DNA of 64,000 bases, from contig NZ_NOYI01000003.1 of assembly GCF_002258785.1 (NCBI RefSeq), positions 1-64,000 on the forward strand. Reading direction: 5' to 3'. This stretch comes from Rhodococcus sp. 06-235-1A (GTDB lineage: Bacteria; Actinomycetota; Actinomycetes; Mycobacteriales; Mycobacteriaceae). Shown here in pieces: positions 38,523 to 47,068 of this stretch. The notes below the pieces were generated by a model. The model searched no databases. It was not told where the DNA came from and saw only the letters and a program-made list of their open reading frames with translations. The position numbers and the translations under genes are program-made. The first letter of the stretch is position 1; every line of letters starts with the position of its first letter.

Positions 38523-38574
38523 ATCGACTGTGATCGTCCCCGCACGACCTGGCAACGGTGACCCTGGCCCAGAA

Positions 38575-38590
38575 CCTACGGTAGCGTAAC
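38575..38590. promoter_or_regulatory. Operator box 1: CCTACGGTAGCGTAAC upstream of the reductase
   Basis: Contains the inverted repeat TACG-GTAG-CGTA (38577-38588). It overlaps a possible -10 (TAGCGT at 38582-38587, with GTGACC 18 nt upstream). The same motif occurs before both desaturase genes. TetR-type repressors bind sites of this kind; the regulator is not identified. Confidence 0.6.
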
Positions 38591-38641
38591 CTCGATGGCC
38601 GAAAGCGGCTCGGTATGTCGATCGAGGGGACGGAACACCCG

Positions 38642-39757
38642 ATGGATCTGAAGAAGTGGCTGGAGGCTCCTGCGGCCGGCGTCTCGGCACCCAGGCGTCC
38701 CAAGCTGAACATGTTGCGCGGAGCGTTCACTCGCATCACCACGCCCTTGCTGCCGGACGATTATCTGCATCTGGCGAATCCGCTGTGGTCCGCTCGCGAA
38801 CTGCGGGGCCGCATCGTACGAGTGGAGCAGGAAACTGCCACGGCGGTGACGCTGGTGATTCAGCCCGGTTGGGGTTTCAACTTCGATTACCAGCCGGGTC
38901 AGTACATCGGAATCGGCTTGCACCTCGGTGGGCGGTGGCATTGGCGGTCGTACTCGCTGACTTCCCCGCCGAACTGGGAAGACAAGTTGATCTCCATCAC
39001 GGTCAAGGCAATGCCCGAGGGCTTCCTGTCCTCACACCTCGTCGGCGGCGTGCCGCAGGGGACCATCGTGCGATTGGCCGCTCCGAAGGGCAATTTCGCA
39101 TTGCCGGTGCCGCCGCCGAACAAGATCCTGTTCGTCACGGCAGGCAGCGGTATCACCCCGATCATCTCGATGCTGCGGGCTCTGGATCGACACGGCGACA
39201 TGCCCGACACGGTGCACATCCACTCGGCACCGACGGAGGACGAGGTCATGTTCGCAGCCGAGCTCGCCGCGTTGGAGAAGTCCCATCCCAACTTCACCTC
39301 GCACGTGCAGCTGACGCGATCGGACGGCAAGTTCGCACTCGCCTCGCTCGACGAGCTGTATCCGGATTGGCGGACGCGTGACACCTGGGCTTGCGGGCCG
39401 GCAGCACTACTCGAAGAGATCGAGAAGACGTGGAAGCGCGAGGGCATCGAGGACAGGCTTCATCTCGAGAGATTCGAGATTTCCAGAGCCGACACGTCCG
39501 GTGCCGGCGGCACCGTCACGTTCTCGAAATCGGACAAGAAGGTTGCCGTCGACGGTGCCACGAGCCTGCTCGAGGCCGGCGAAAGCCTCGGTGTTCAGAT
39601 GCCGTTCGGTTGCCGGATGGGTATCTGCCAGACGTGCGTGGTGCCCTTGACGGCCGGCCACGTCATCGACCTTCGCTCGGGCAAGGAACACAGTGAGGGC
39701 GACCGCGTGCAAACGTGCATTTCCGCTGCTGCAGGCAACTGCACATTGGAACTGTAG
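38642..39757 (+). CDS. Ferredoxin reductase-type electron donor for acyl-CoA desaturase
   Basis: A 371-aa flavin/iron-sulfur protein, homologous to Rv3230c, which passes NADPH electrons to the DesA3 stearoyl-CoA desaturase. Domains in order: FAD domain (about 50-150) with [15 protein letters not shown](P) domain (about 150-270) with [20 protein letters not shown] and [13 protein letters not shown]-terminal plant-type [2Fe-2S] ferredoxin with [14 protein letters not shown] and a later [10 protein letters not shown] Cys. All four cluster Cys are present. It lies upstream of the two desaturases. ATG 38642 is chosen; ATG 38615 is in frame. Confidence 0.93.
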   Translation: MDLKKWLEAPAAGVSAPRRPKLNMLRGAFTRITTPLLPDDYLHLANPLWSARELRGRIVRVEQETATAVTLVIQPGWGFNFDYQPGQYIGIGLHLGGRWHWRSYSLTSPPNWEDKLISITVKAMPEGFLSSHLVGGVPQGTIVRLAAPKGNFALPVPPPNKILFVTAGSGITPIISMLRALDRHGDMPDTVHIHSAPTEDEVMFAAELAALEKSHPNFTSHVQLTRSDGKFALASLDELYPDWRTRDTWACGPAALLEEIEKTWKREGIEDRLHLERFEISRADTSGAGGTVTFSKSDKKVAVDGATSLLEAGESLGVQMPFGCRMGICQTCVVPLTAGHVIDLRSGKEHSEGDRVQTCISAAAGNCTLEL

Positions 39758-39793
39758 GTCTGTTTTTCGCACACCGCCTTCTCAGACTGTTCG

Positions 39794-39809
39794 GTTACGC
39801 TTACGTAGG
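39794..39809. promoter_or_regulatory. Operator box 2 upstream of the first desaturase
   Basis: GTTACGCTTACGTAGG; its reverse complement CCTACGTAAGCGTAAC differs from box 1 at only two positions. The inverted repeat is TACG-CTTA-CGTA at 39796-39807. It lies 57 nt before the start of the first desaturase gene. Confidence 0.6.
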
Positions 39810-39865
39810 TTGCCCACGTCGGAACCCGATATTTCGGGCACTGCACTCAACTGTTGGAGGACCCG

Positions 39866-41167
39866 GTGGCCATCACCGACATCAAAGAGTTCGCTCACCT
39901 CAGCGAAGAGGACATGGAAGCGTTCGGGCGTGAGCTCGATGCGATTCGTCGAGACGTCGAAGACAGCCGCGGTGAGCGCGATGCCGCGTACATCCGTCGG
40001 ACCATCAGGCTGCAGCGGCTCCTCGAGCTCGGCGGCCGCGCAGTGCTGCTCGGCAGCAAGTATCGACCGGCCTGGATCGCAGGTACGGCGATGCTCAGTG
40101 TCGCCAAGATCATCGAGAACATGGAGCTCGGCCACAATGTGATGCATGGCCAGTGGGACTGGATGAACGACCCCGAGATCCATTCGGTTTCGTGGGAGTG
40201 GGACCAGACCGGCCCGTCCGAGCAGTGGAAACGCGCGCACAACTACTCGCATCACACGTACACCAACATCGTCGGCATGGACGACGACATCGGCTTCGGC
40301 ATTCTGCGCATGACCCGCGACGAGCCGTGGAAGCCGATCAACCTCGTTCAGCCGCTCGCCAACATCGTGCTCGCCACCACCTTCGAGTGGGGCATCGCGC
40401 TGCACGATTACGACGCTCAGAAGCAGCTGGACGGCGAAGACGAAAAGGGTCTGCTGAAGTCGCCTGCCACCCGCGCATTCGCGCGCAAGATCGCCAAGCA
40501 GGTCGGCAAGGACTTCGTTCTGTTCCCGGCGTTGACGGGGCCGGCGTGGAAGTCCACGTTGACTGCCAACGCGACGGCCAACCTGATCCGTAACCTGTGG
40601 GCCTACGCTGTGATCTTCTGCGGCCACTTCCCGGACGGTGCCGAGAAGTTCACGATCGGCCAGTTCGAGACCGAGACGCGTCCGGAGTGGTACCTGCGTC
40701 AGATGCTGGGCAGTGCCAACTTCGAGGCCGGTCCCGTCATGGCCTTCATGAGTGGCAACCTGTGCTACCAGATCGAGCATCACATGTTCCCGGACCTGCC
40801 GAGCAATCGGTATTCGGAGATCGCCGAGAAGGTGCACGCGCTGTGCGAGAAGTACGACCTGCCGTACACGACCGGGTCGCTCGGCAAGCAGTACCTGTTG
40901 GCCTTGCGGACCATCCACAAGCTGTCGCTGCCCGACAAGTGGTTGCGCGCCACGTCCGACAACGCTCCCGAGACATCGTCCGAGCGGCGATGGCGGGTAG
41001 GAGAGTCGCCAACCGTGCATGCGCTCCGAATCGACCCGCTGACCGGGCAACGTCGCGGACTGCGTTCGGCCATGCAAGAGGCGCGAGCGGCCCTGCGCAA
41101 CGCCAAGAAGGAAGCCAAGCGACAGGCGAAGGCTCTTCGTCAATCGGGTGACCGCGTCGAGTTGTGA
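39866..41167 (+). CDS. desA3: Acyl-CoA Delta-9 desaturase, DesA3 type (copy 1)
   Basis: Membrane di-iron desaturase that makes oleoyl/palmitoleoyl-CoA. The 433-aa protein shows the three His boxes: HNVMHG, HNYSHH and QIEHHMFPDLPSNR, plus HFPDGAEKF, with hydrophobic stretches between them. GTG 39866 follows GGAGG and gives MAITDIKEFAHLS. The C-terminus has an extra Lys/Arg/Ala-rich tail (RNAKKEAKRQAKALRQ). It lies 108 nt after the reductase gene and is separately preceded by operator box 2. Confidence 0.92.
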   Translation: MAITDIKEFAHLSEEDMEAFGRELDAIRRDVEDSRGERDAAYIRRTIRLQRLLELGGRAVLLGSKYRPAWIAGTAMLSVAKIIENMELGHNVMHGQWDWMNDPEIHSVSWEWDQTGPSEQWKRAHNYSHHTYTNIVGMDDDIGFGILRMTRDEPWKPINLVQPLANIVLATTFEWGIALHDYDAQKQLDGEDEKGLLKSPATRAFARKIAKQVGKDFVLFPALTGPAWKSTLTANATANLIRNLWAYAVIFCGHFPDGAEKFTIGQFETETRPEWYLRQMLGSANFEAGPVMAFMSGNLCYQIEHHMFPDLPSNRYSEIAEKVHALCEKYDLPYTTGSLGKQYLLALRTIHKLSLPDKWLRATSDNAPETSSERRWRVGESPTVHALRIDPLTGQRRGLRSAMQEARAALRNAKKEAKRQAKALRQSGDRVEL

Positions 41168-41193
41168 ATCGTCACACAGATTTCAAGCCGTAA

Positions 41194-41224
41194 CCTACGC
41201 GACCGTAACTTACGATACGGTAGG
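41194..41224. promoter_or_regulatory. Operator boxes 3a and 3b upstream of the second desaturase
   Basis: Two abutting, oppositely oriented copies: CCTACGCGACCGTAAC (41194-41209; TACG-CGAC-CGTA) and CTTACGATACGGTAGG (41209-41224), whose reverse complement is CCTACCGTATCGTAAG. They share base 41209, so the centres are 15 bp apart. TACGAT at 41211 could serve as a -10. Confidence 0.65.
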
Positions 41225-41290
41225 TGACGGAATTGCATATGGCCTGTTGATACGAGCTGTGTGTTCACGACTGCCAGGAGGTTTTTTCCC

Positions 41291-42541
41291 ATGGCGATTA
41301 CGGACGTCAAAGAATATGCGCATCTGACCGACGCGGATATCGAGGCGTTGGGCCACGAGCTCGATGCGATCCGACGCGACATCGAGGCGTCCCGCGGCGA
41401 GCGCGATGCGCGGTACGTCAAGAACACGATCCGTCTGCAACGATCACTCGACATCGGCGGACGCGCCGTGCTGTTCGCCAGCCGTCGTCGTCCCGCGTGG
41501 CTCGTCGGCACTGCCATGCTCGGGGTCGCCAAGATCATCGAGAACATGGAACTCGGACACAATGTCATGCACGGCCAGTGGGACTGGATGAACGATCCCG
41601 AGATCCACTCCACGTCGTGGGAGTGGGACAACACGGGTCCGTCGGCGCACTGGAAGCAGACGCACAACTACATCCATCACAAGTACACGAATGTGCTGGG
41701 TATGGATGACGACGTGGGCTACGGCCTGCTTCGGGTCACCCGCGACCAGCGGTGGAAGCCCTTCAACATCGGCAACCCCGTCTACAACCTGCTGCTGCAG
41801 CTGTTCTTCGAATACGGCGTTGCGCTGCAGCACCTCGAACTGGGCAAGGTCGCCAAGGGACGTGTGCCCCGCGAGGAGTTCGAGCAGAAGCGGCGCGAGG
41901 TGCTCGAGAAGGTCGGCAAGCAGATCGGCAAGGACTACGTCCTGCATCCACTGCTGACCGGTCCCGCCTGGAAGAGCACGTTGACGGCGAACATCGTTGC
42001 CAACATGATCCGCAACGTGTGGACCAACACGGTCATCTTCTGTGGTCATTTCCCGGACGGTGCCGAGAAGTTCACCAAGTCCGACATGGAGGGCGAGACG
42101 CAGGGGCAGTGGTACCTGCGTCAGATGCTCGGCAGCGCGAACTTCAACGCCGGCCCGGTCATGGAGTTCATGAGTGGCAACCTCTGCTACCAGATCGAGC
42201 ATCACCTGTTCCCCGACCTCCCCAGCAATCGCTTGCGGGAGATCAAGGTTCGGGTGCTCGAGCTCGCAGAGAAGTACGACCTGCCGTACACGACCGGTTC
42301 GATCGTGCACCAGTACTTTCTGTCGTGGCGCACCATCGCGAAGCTCTCGCTGCCGAACAAGTACTTGAAGGCGACGAGCGACGACGCCCCCGAGACGGCG
42401 TCGGAGCGCAAGTGGGCCGATGCACCCGTCGGTCTGTTCACCGTCGACCCCGAGACCGGTAAGCGTCGCGGCCTTCGTACCGCCATCGCAGAAACCAAGA
42501 AGCGCAAGGGAATTCGCAAGCTGGTCGGTTCGGCCGCGTAA
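41291..42541 (+). CDS. desA3: Acyl-CoA Delta-9 desaturase, DesA3 type (copy 2)
   Basis: A 416-aa paralogue of the preceding gene, starting MAITDVKEYAHLTDADIEAL. His boxes are HNVMHG, HNYIHH and QIEHHLFPDLPSNR, with HFPDGAEKF also kept. Ends and the middle region (after WKPFNIGNPVYNLL) differ strongly from copy 1, so the duplication is not recent and the two may prefer different chain lengths or conditions. ATG 41291 has an AGGAGG site at 41278. A strong hairpin ends the cluster. Confidence 0.92.
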   Translation: MAITDVKEYAHLTDADIEALGHELDAIRRDIEASRGERDARYVKNTIRLQRSLDIGGRAVLFASRRRPAWLVGTAMLGVAKIIENMELGHNVMHGQWDWMNDPEIHSTSWEWDNTGPSAHWKQTHNYIHHKYTNVLGMDDDVGYGLLRVTRDQRWKPFNIGNPVYNLLLQLFFEYGVALQHLELGKVAKGRVPREEFEQKRREVLEKVGKQIGKDYVLHPLLTGPAWKSTLTANIVANMIRNVWTNTVIFCGHFPDGAEKFTKSDMEGETQGQWYLRQMLGSANFNAGPVMEFMSGNLCYQIEHHLFPDLPSNRLREIKVRVLELAEKYDLPYTTGSIVHQYFLSWRTIAKLSLPNKYLKATSDDAPETASERKWADAPVGLFTVDPETGKRRGLRTAIAETKKRKGIRKLVGSAA

Positions 42542-42563
42542 GCGTCCTCGACTGCGAGCACAG

Positions 42564-42607
42564 CCTGGTCGCAACCGACTCCTCGAACGGAGTCGGTTGT
42601 CACCAGG
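42564..42607. terminator. Bidirectional hairpin between desaturase copy 2 and rsgA
   Basis: Inner stem AACCGACTCC/GGAGTCGGTT (42573-42582, 42589-42598; 6-nt loop) is extended by CCTGGT/ACCAGG (42564-42569, 42602-42607). Its right end overlaps the last codons of the convergent rsgA gene. Confidence 0.85.
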
Positions 42608-43634
42608 CTTCGTTCGTTCGAACGGCTTCGAGGAGCAGACGCACGGCGGCGACGCGTCGAGCTGCATCACCGGTGAGGGTGTCGAGCGCGCACTCGGGAT
42701 CCGCCGGAGGTCCGAGGTGGGTGCACCCTCGTGGGCAGGTCTCGATCGTGTCGGCCAAGTCGGAGAACGCGGCGACGACGTTCTCGGGGGAGATGTGCGC
42801 AAGTCCGAACGATCGAATGCCAGGCGTGTCGACCACCCAGCCGCCTGCGGGCAGCGGCAAGGCCACCGACTGCGTCGAGGTATGACGGCCCTTTCCGACG
42901 CCCGAGACCACTCCGGTCGCGCGATAGGCGTCGGGGACCAACCTGTTGACCAGCGTCGACTTTCCGACGCCCGAATGCCCGATGAGCGCCGTCACCTTGT
43001 CGGTGAGCATGGCGGTCAGCTCCGTGAGGTCCTCGGACTGACCGGCCAGTACCACCGGTACGTCGAGATCGGCGAACGCCGCGGTGAATTCCTCGGGGTC
43101 GGCCAGATCGCTCTTTGTCAGGCACAGGACGGGTTCGAGTCCACCGACGTACGCGGCCACGAGCGCGCGTTCGACGAAGCCGGTGCGAGGTGGCGGGTCC
43201 GCGAGCGCCGCGACGATCAGCAGCCTGTCGGCATTGGCAACCACGACGCGCTCGAACGGATCGGTGTCGTCGGCCGTGCGCCGCAACACCGTGCGTCGCT
43301 CGGCCACGCGTACTATCCGGGCCAGAGTGTCGACCTTGCCCGACAGATCTCCGACGATGCCGACCTCGTCGCCGACCACGATCGGAGTTCGACCGAGCTC
43401 GCGGGCGCGCATGGTCACGACCGGCCGAGACGGGTCGCCGCCGAGGACGCAGCCCCATCGGCCGCGGTCCACCGAGACCACCATGCCCGCTTCGGCATCG
43501 TTGTGTTCGGGGCGAGTCTTGGTGCGCGGACGTGAACTCTTGCCCGGCCGGATCCGGACGTCGGACTCGTCGTACCGACGCGCGGTCAGGAGCCGACCCC
43601 GCTGGGTGTCGAAGCGGACAACATTGCGTCCCAC
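42600..43634 (-). CDS. rsgA: Ribosome small-subunit-dependent GTPase RsgA
   Basis: Circularly permuted GTPase that helps mature the 30S subunit. It has an OB fold (about 50-120, with [16 protein letters not shown]), G4 LTKSD, G1 [14 protein letters not shown] after it, G3 DTPGIRSFG and a C-terminal zinc motif [16 protein letters not shown]. The start is a problem: the conserved part begins near [12 protein letters not shown], but the only usual in-frame start found is GTG 43634, which overlaps the end of aroA by 49 nt. The end overlaps the shared terminator. Confidence 0.93.
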   Translation of the reverse strand: MGRNVVRFDTQRGRLLTARRYDESDVRIRPGKSSRPRTKTRPEHNDAEAGMVVSVDRGRWGCVLGGDPSRPVVTMRARELGRTPIVVGDEVGIVGDLSGKVDTLARIVRVAERRTVLRRTADDTDPFERVVVANADRLLIVAALADPPPRTGFVERALVAAYVGGLEPVLCLTKSDLADPEEFTAAFADLDVPVVLAGQSEDLTELTAMLTDKVTALIGHSGVGKSTLVNRLVPDAYRATGVVSGVGKGRHTSTQSVALPLPAGGWVVDTPGIRSFGLAHISPENVVAAFSDLADTIETCPRGCTHLGPPADPECALDTLTGDAARRVAAVRLLLEAVRTNEAW

Positions 43635-44884
43635 AGCTTCTCGAAGCCGGGGAGGGTCTTGGCGGTGGTGCCGATGTCGTCTACCTCGACGCCGGGGACG
43701 CGCAGTCCGACGATCGCGCCCGCCGTGGCCATGCGGTGGTCGGCGTAGGAGTGCCAGACTCCGCCGTGGAGCGGCACCGGATCGATTCGGATGCCGTCGT
43801 CGGTTTCGACCGCGCGGCCACCCAGCCGAACGATTTCGGTTGTCAGCGCCGCGAGGCGGTCGGTCTCGTGACCTCGCAGGTGGGCGATTCCGCGCAGAAT
43901 CGACGGTCCCTCTGCCAGAGCGGCGAGCGCCGCGACGGTCGGGGTCAATTCGCCGACATCGTGCAGGTCGAAGTCGATGCCACGCAACGTATCCGGGCCC
44001 TCGACAGTCAGAACGCCTGCGGTGAGGTCGACCCGAGCGCCCATCAGCGCGAGGATCTCGCGGAAGACGTCACCGGGCTGGGTGGTCGACTCCGGCCAAT
44101 TCGGAACGCGCACACGACCTTTCGATACAGCCGCCGCGGCCAGGAACGGGGTGGCGTTGGACAGGTCGGGCTCGATGATCCACTCGATCGGTGCGACCGG
44201 GCCCGGGTGCACCCGCCAGGTGTTCGCGTCTCCACCGGTCTCGGGGGTGTCCACGCGCACTCCGGCCCGCCTCAACATCTCCACGGTCATGTCGATGTGC
44301 GGCATGGACGGAACGGGCTTACCGGTGTGATGGATTTCGATTCCCTCGTCGAATGCCGAGGCCGAGAGCATCAGACCGGAGACGAACTGCGAGGAGCCCG
44401 AGGCGTCGATCTCGACGGATCCCCCGCGCAGCGAGCCGGTGCCGTGCATCGTGAAGGGCAGCGCGCTGCCCTCGATCTCGGCTCCCACTGCTCGCAGTGC
44501 GTCGAGGATCGTGTCGAGTGGGCGGATGCGTGCCTGCTCGTCGCCGTCGAACGACACCTCGCCCTGAGCCAGTGCGGCCAGTGGGGGCACGAAGCGCATC
44601 ACGGTGCCCGCCAGCCCGCACTCCACCGCCCCGCCGCGCAGCGGTGCCGGATCGACTCGTAGCGACGTTCCGTCGTCGTCCGCGGGGACGATCCCGACCC
44701 CCAGTGTTGTCAATGCATCGATCATGAGGTCGGTGTCCCGACTGCGGAGGGCCCCGGTGATCGTCGACGAGTCGGATGCGAGCGAGGCGATGATCAGCGC
44801 ACGATTGGTGATCGATTTGGATCCGGGCAGAGTGACGGTCGCGTCGACGGGCGCGACGGCGGCGGGGGCTGTCCAAGTGCTCAC
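43586..44884 (-). CDS. aroA: 3-phosphoshikimate 1-carboxyvinyltransferase (EPSP synthase)
   Basis: Sixth step of the shikimate pathway, joining PEP to shikimate-3-phosphate. The 432-aa protein has [67 protein letters not shown] and [16 protein letters not shown] 44884 gives [13 protein letters not shown], as in homologues; ATG 44902 is an alternative. It lies between ybaK and rsgA, all on the minus strand, as an apparent operon. Confidence 0.95.
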   Translation of the reverse strand: MSTWTAPAAVAPVDATVTLPGSKSITNRALIIASLASDSSTITGALRSRDTDLMIDALTTLGVGIVPADDDGTSLRVDPAPLRGGAVECGLAGTVMRFVPPLAALAQGEVSFDGDEQARIRPLDTILDALRAVGAEIEGSALPFTMHGTGSLRGGSVEIDASGSSQFVSGLMLSASAFDEGIEIHHTGKPVPSMPHIDMTVEMLRRAGVRVDTPETGGDANTWRVHPGPVAPIEWIIEPDLSNATPFLAAAAVSKGRVRVPNWPESTTQPGDVFREILALMGARVDLTAGVLTVEGPDTLRGIDFDLHDVGELTPTVAALAALAEGPSILRGIAHLRGHETDRLAALTTEIVRLGGRAVETDDGIRIDPVPLHGGVWHSYADHRMATAGAIVGLRVPGVEVDDIGTTAKTLPGFEKLWDAMLSASTPSGVGS

Positions 44885-44908
44885 GCGTCCATCTTCGCTC
44901 ATTCGGTG

Positions 44909-45400
44909 TCAGCGCGTGGCGATGGGAGCGGTTGTGGCGCGGGTGAGCTTGACGAGATCGGCCGGTGCGAGTTCGATTTCCAGTCCCCGGCGACCTCCGC
45001 TGCACAGAATCGTCTCGAAGCCGAGGGCCGAGTCGTCGATCGCGGTGGGTAAGGACCTGCGTTGGCCGAGAGGGGAGATACCACCGAAGACGTACCCGGA
45101 CGACCGCTCGGCGACAGCTCTGTCGGCCATCGTGATCTTCCTGGTGGACAAGGCGGCTGCCGCGGCCTTGAGCGAGAGCATCGCGGTGACGGGGACGATC
45201 GCCACCGCCAACGACCGATCGGCACGTTCGACGACGAGTGTCTTGAAGACCTGCTCGGCGCGGACGCCGAGCCGTTCGACCAGAATCTGTGCAGCCTCCT
45301 CGCCGTAGGACTGCGACCGAGAGTCGTGCTCGTACGAATGCACGGTGTGATGGATCTCGAGCGCGTTGAGCAGGGCCAGAGCGGGTGTGGACGCAGCCAT
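44909..45400 (-). CDS. ybaK: Cys-tRNA(Pro) deacylase, YbaK/EbsC type
   Basis: Trans-editing enzyme that removes Cys from tRNA(Pro). The 163-aa protein has [30 protein letters not shown], the catalytic Lys region [46 protein letters not shown] and the ending [18 protein letters not shown] 45400 gives [14 protein letters not shown]. It starts 24 nt from a SigH-type promoter that faces the other way. Confidence 0.92.
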   Translation of the reverse strand: MAASTPALALLNALEIHHTVHSYEHDSRSQSYGEEAAQILVERLGVRAEQVFKTLVVERADRSLAVAIVPVTAMLSLKAAAAALSTRKITMADRAVAERSSGYVFGGISPLGQRRSLPTAIDDSALGFETILCSGGRRGLEIELAPADLVKLTRATTAPIATR

Positions 45401-45423
45401 CCAACGGACTCTAGCGACCGCGC

Positions 45424-45450
45424 GGGAACACGGCGGAAGCGAGCTGTGTT
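45424..45450 (+). promoter_or_regulatory. SigH/SigR-type autoregulated promoter of sigH
   Basis: GGGAACA (45424-45430), 17 nt, then GTT (45448-45450) matches the thiol-stress sigma consensus (GGGAAYA-N16-17-GTT). It lies upstream of sigH, whose homologues drive their own transcription. The predicted start near 45457 puts the strong ATG 45491 inside the transcript. Confidence 0.75.
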
Positions 45451-45601
45451 GTCTATCGACAGATACGAATGCAGGCGGAAGGAACGACGAATGGCAGTGC
45501 TGACCGCGGGACGTCCCCTCGCGATGAAGGGGGTGATCTCTTCGCAGAAGTCGACTTCGGGCGCGGTAGCCTGGGCGGTGGAAGCTATCGAAGGGATCAG
45601 C

Positions 45602-46273
45602 GTGACAGAAGCCAGCAATCCCGTCGCTGCAGTGGACGACGAGAAGGCGATCGCGGAGCAGAGGGCGGCCGAGACCGAGGCGGAGCTGACCGAGCGCTTC
45701 GAGCGCGACGCCTTGCCGATGCTCGATCAGCTCTACGGCGCAGCTCTGCGGATGACGCGTAACCCTGCCGACGCCGAGGACCTGGTGCAGGAGACGTTCG
45801 TGAAGGCCTACTCGGCGTTCCGGTCGTTCCGTGAGGGGACGAACCTCAAGGCGTGGCTGTATCGAATTCTCACCAACACCTACATCAATTCCTACCGCAA
45901 GAAGCAGCGTCAGCCCGCTCAGTACCCGACCGACGAGATCAGCGACTGGCAGCTCGCCGCCACCGCCGAGCACACCTCGACGGGGTTGCGTTCGGCCGAG
46001 GTCGAGGCGCTGGACGCGCTGCCCGACGACGACATCAAAGCAGCGTTGCAGTCTCTTCCCGAAGAGTTTCGGATGGCGGTGTACTACGCCGATGTCGAGG
46101 GTTTTCCCTACAAGGAGATCGCCGAGATCATGGGTACACCCATCGGCACGGTGATGTCGCGCCTGCACCGTGGACGCAAGCAGCTGCGCGGATTGCTTGC
46201 AGGTGTGGCGCGTGAGCGTGGATTCAACCGGGACGGCGCAGTCGACCGGCACGAGCAGGAGGTAGTCCAGTGA
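45602..46273 (+). CDS. sigH: ECF sigma factor SigH (SigR type), oxidative/thiol stress
   Basis: Group IV sigma factor induced by disulfide, heat and oxidative stress. Region 2 has [33 protein letters not shown] and [22 protein letters not shown]; region 4 has [49 protein letters not shown]. It is near-identical to the mycobacterial SigH core. GTG 45602 gives [11 protein letters not shown] and a 223-aa protein, like SigH. A further in-frame ATG at 45491, with an AAGGA site 7 nt before it, would add 37 residues. The stop overlaps rshA. Confidence 0.95.
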   Translation: MTEASNPVAAVDDEKAIAEQRAAETEAELTERFERDALPMLDQLYGAALRMTRNPADAEDLVQETFVKAYSAFRSFREGTNLKAWLYRILTNTYINSYRKKQRQPAQYPTDEISDWQLAATAEHTSTGLRSAEVEALDALPDDDIKAALQSLPEEFRMAVYYADVEGFPYKEIAEIMGTPIGTVMSRLHRGRKQLRGLLAGVARERGFNRDGAVDRHEQEVVQ

Positions 46274-46566
46274 CGGGCACCGGAAGCACCGACGGAGACG
46301 AGCAGTTCGAGCGACTCGACTGCTCTGCGGTCATCGCCGACGTATGGGTCATGCTCGACAACGAATGCGACGAGGCCAGCCGATCCCGCCTCCAGAAGCA
46401 CATCGACGAGTGCGGGTCGTGCTTCGAGGCCTACGGCATCGAGGAGAAGGTCAAACGGCTGATCTCCCGAAAGTGCGGGGGAGACCAGGCACCGGCCGGG
46501 CTGCGCGAACGACTCAGTGTCGAGATTCGCAGGACCGTGCTGATTCGCCAGACCGACTCCGAGTAG
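46270..46566 (+). CDS. rshA: Zinc-binding anti-sigma factor RshA (RsrA type)
   Basis: A 98-aa redox switch that holds SigH until its thiols are oxidised. The ZAS motif is HIDECGSC (HxxxCxxC); a Cys near the start (RLDCSAV) and the conserved surrounding residues, for example [12 protein letters not shown], fit RsrA/RshA. GTG 46270 overlaps the sigH stop by 4 nt, so the two are made together. A perfect 16-bp hairpin follows. Confidence 0.94.
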   Translation: MTGTGSTDGDEQFERLDCSAVIADVWVMLDNECDEASRSRLQKHIDECGSCFEAYGIEEKVKRLISRKCGGDQAPAGLRERLSVEIRRTVLIRQTDSE

Positions 46567-46584
46567 TCACAGGTCGAACAACGA

Positions 46585-46620
46585 CGAGGGGCCGAGAAGC
46601 AACTGCTTCTCGGCCCCTCG
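46585..46620. terminator. Bidirectional terminator between rshA and the bL37 gene
   Basis: Perfect 16-bp stem CGAGGGGCCGAGAAGC / GCTTCTCGGCCCCTCG (46585-46600, 46605-46620) with a 4-nt loop AACT. It serves the convergent rshA and bL37 genes. Confidence 0.9.
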
Positions 46621-46637
46621 TGGCTTGTGGCAAACCG

Positions 46638-46712
46638 TCAGCTGTTCGGACGTTTGCCGTGGTTGGCCTTGTTGCCCTTACGGGCACGCTTCTTCCGTCC
46701 ACGCTTTCCCAT
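46638..46712 (-). CDS. 50S ribosomal protein bL37 (24 aa)
   Basis: A tiny gene often missed by gene callers. The reverse strand reads MGKRGRKKRARKGNKANHGK followed by RPNS and a TGA stop. This very basic 24-residue protein matches the actinobacterial ribosomal protein bL37 found next to sigH/rshA in mycobacteria (Rv3222A/Rv3221A area). ATG 46712 has a GAGGAG ribosome site 7 nt upstream. It is convergent to rshA and divergent from the biotin-carrier gene. Confidence 0.88.
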   Translation of the reverse strand: MGKRGRKKRARKGNKANHGKRPNS

Positions 46713-46831
46713 GATGGGCTCCTCTCGTTTGTTCACTACAGTCTCCCACGTGTGATTGGCTTACTGTGACGGGCCTGGCCTCCGGAGGGTGGTCGGCGCA
46801 GTTCGTGGTGACGTGAGAGAGGGGTTCGCCG

Positions 46832-47047
46832 GTGTCCGAGGACGTTCGTGCGGAGATGGTGTCCACGGTGTTTCAGGTGGTCGTGGCCCGAGGCGACGCA
46901 GTCGAGGTCGGTGACACCCTCGTGATCCTCGAGTCCATGAAGATGGAAATTCCCGTGCTGGCCGAGTCGGCGGGCACGGTCACGTCGGTGGACGTGGCAG
47001 TCGGTGACGTCATCCAGCAGGGCGACCTCATCGCCGTCGTATCCTGA
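46832..47047 (+). CDS. Biotin/lipoyl-attachment domain protein (TB7.3 type)
   Basis: A 71-aa free-standing carrier domain. The biotinylation motif is ILESMKMEIPV, with the Lys between two Met residues, and the C-terminal half repeats the hammerhead fold (GTVTSVDVAVGDVIQQGDLIAVV). The mycobacterial homologue (Rv3221c) is a small biotinylated antigen. Its carboxylase partner is unknown. It lies 21 nt ahead of pdtaS on the same strand. Confidence 0.9.
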   Translation: MSEDVRAEMVSTVFQVVVARGDAVEVGDTLVILESMKMEIPVLAESAGTVTSVDVAVGDVIQQGDLIAVVS

Positions 47048-47068
47048 GCAACGGTCACGTGAGATCTC

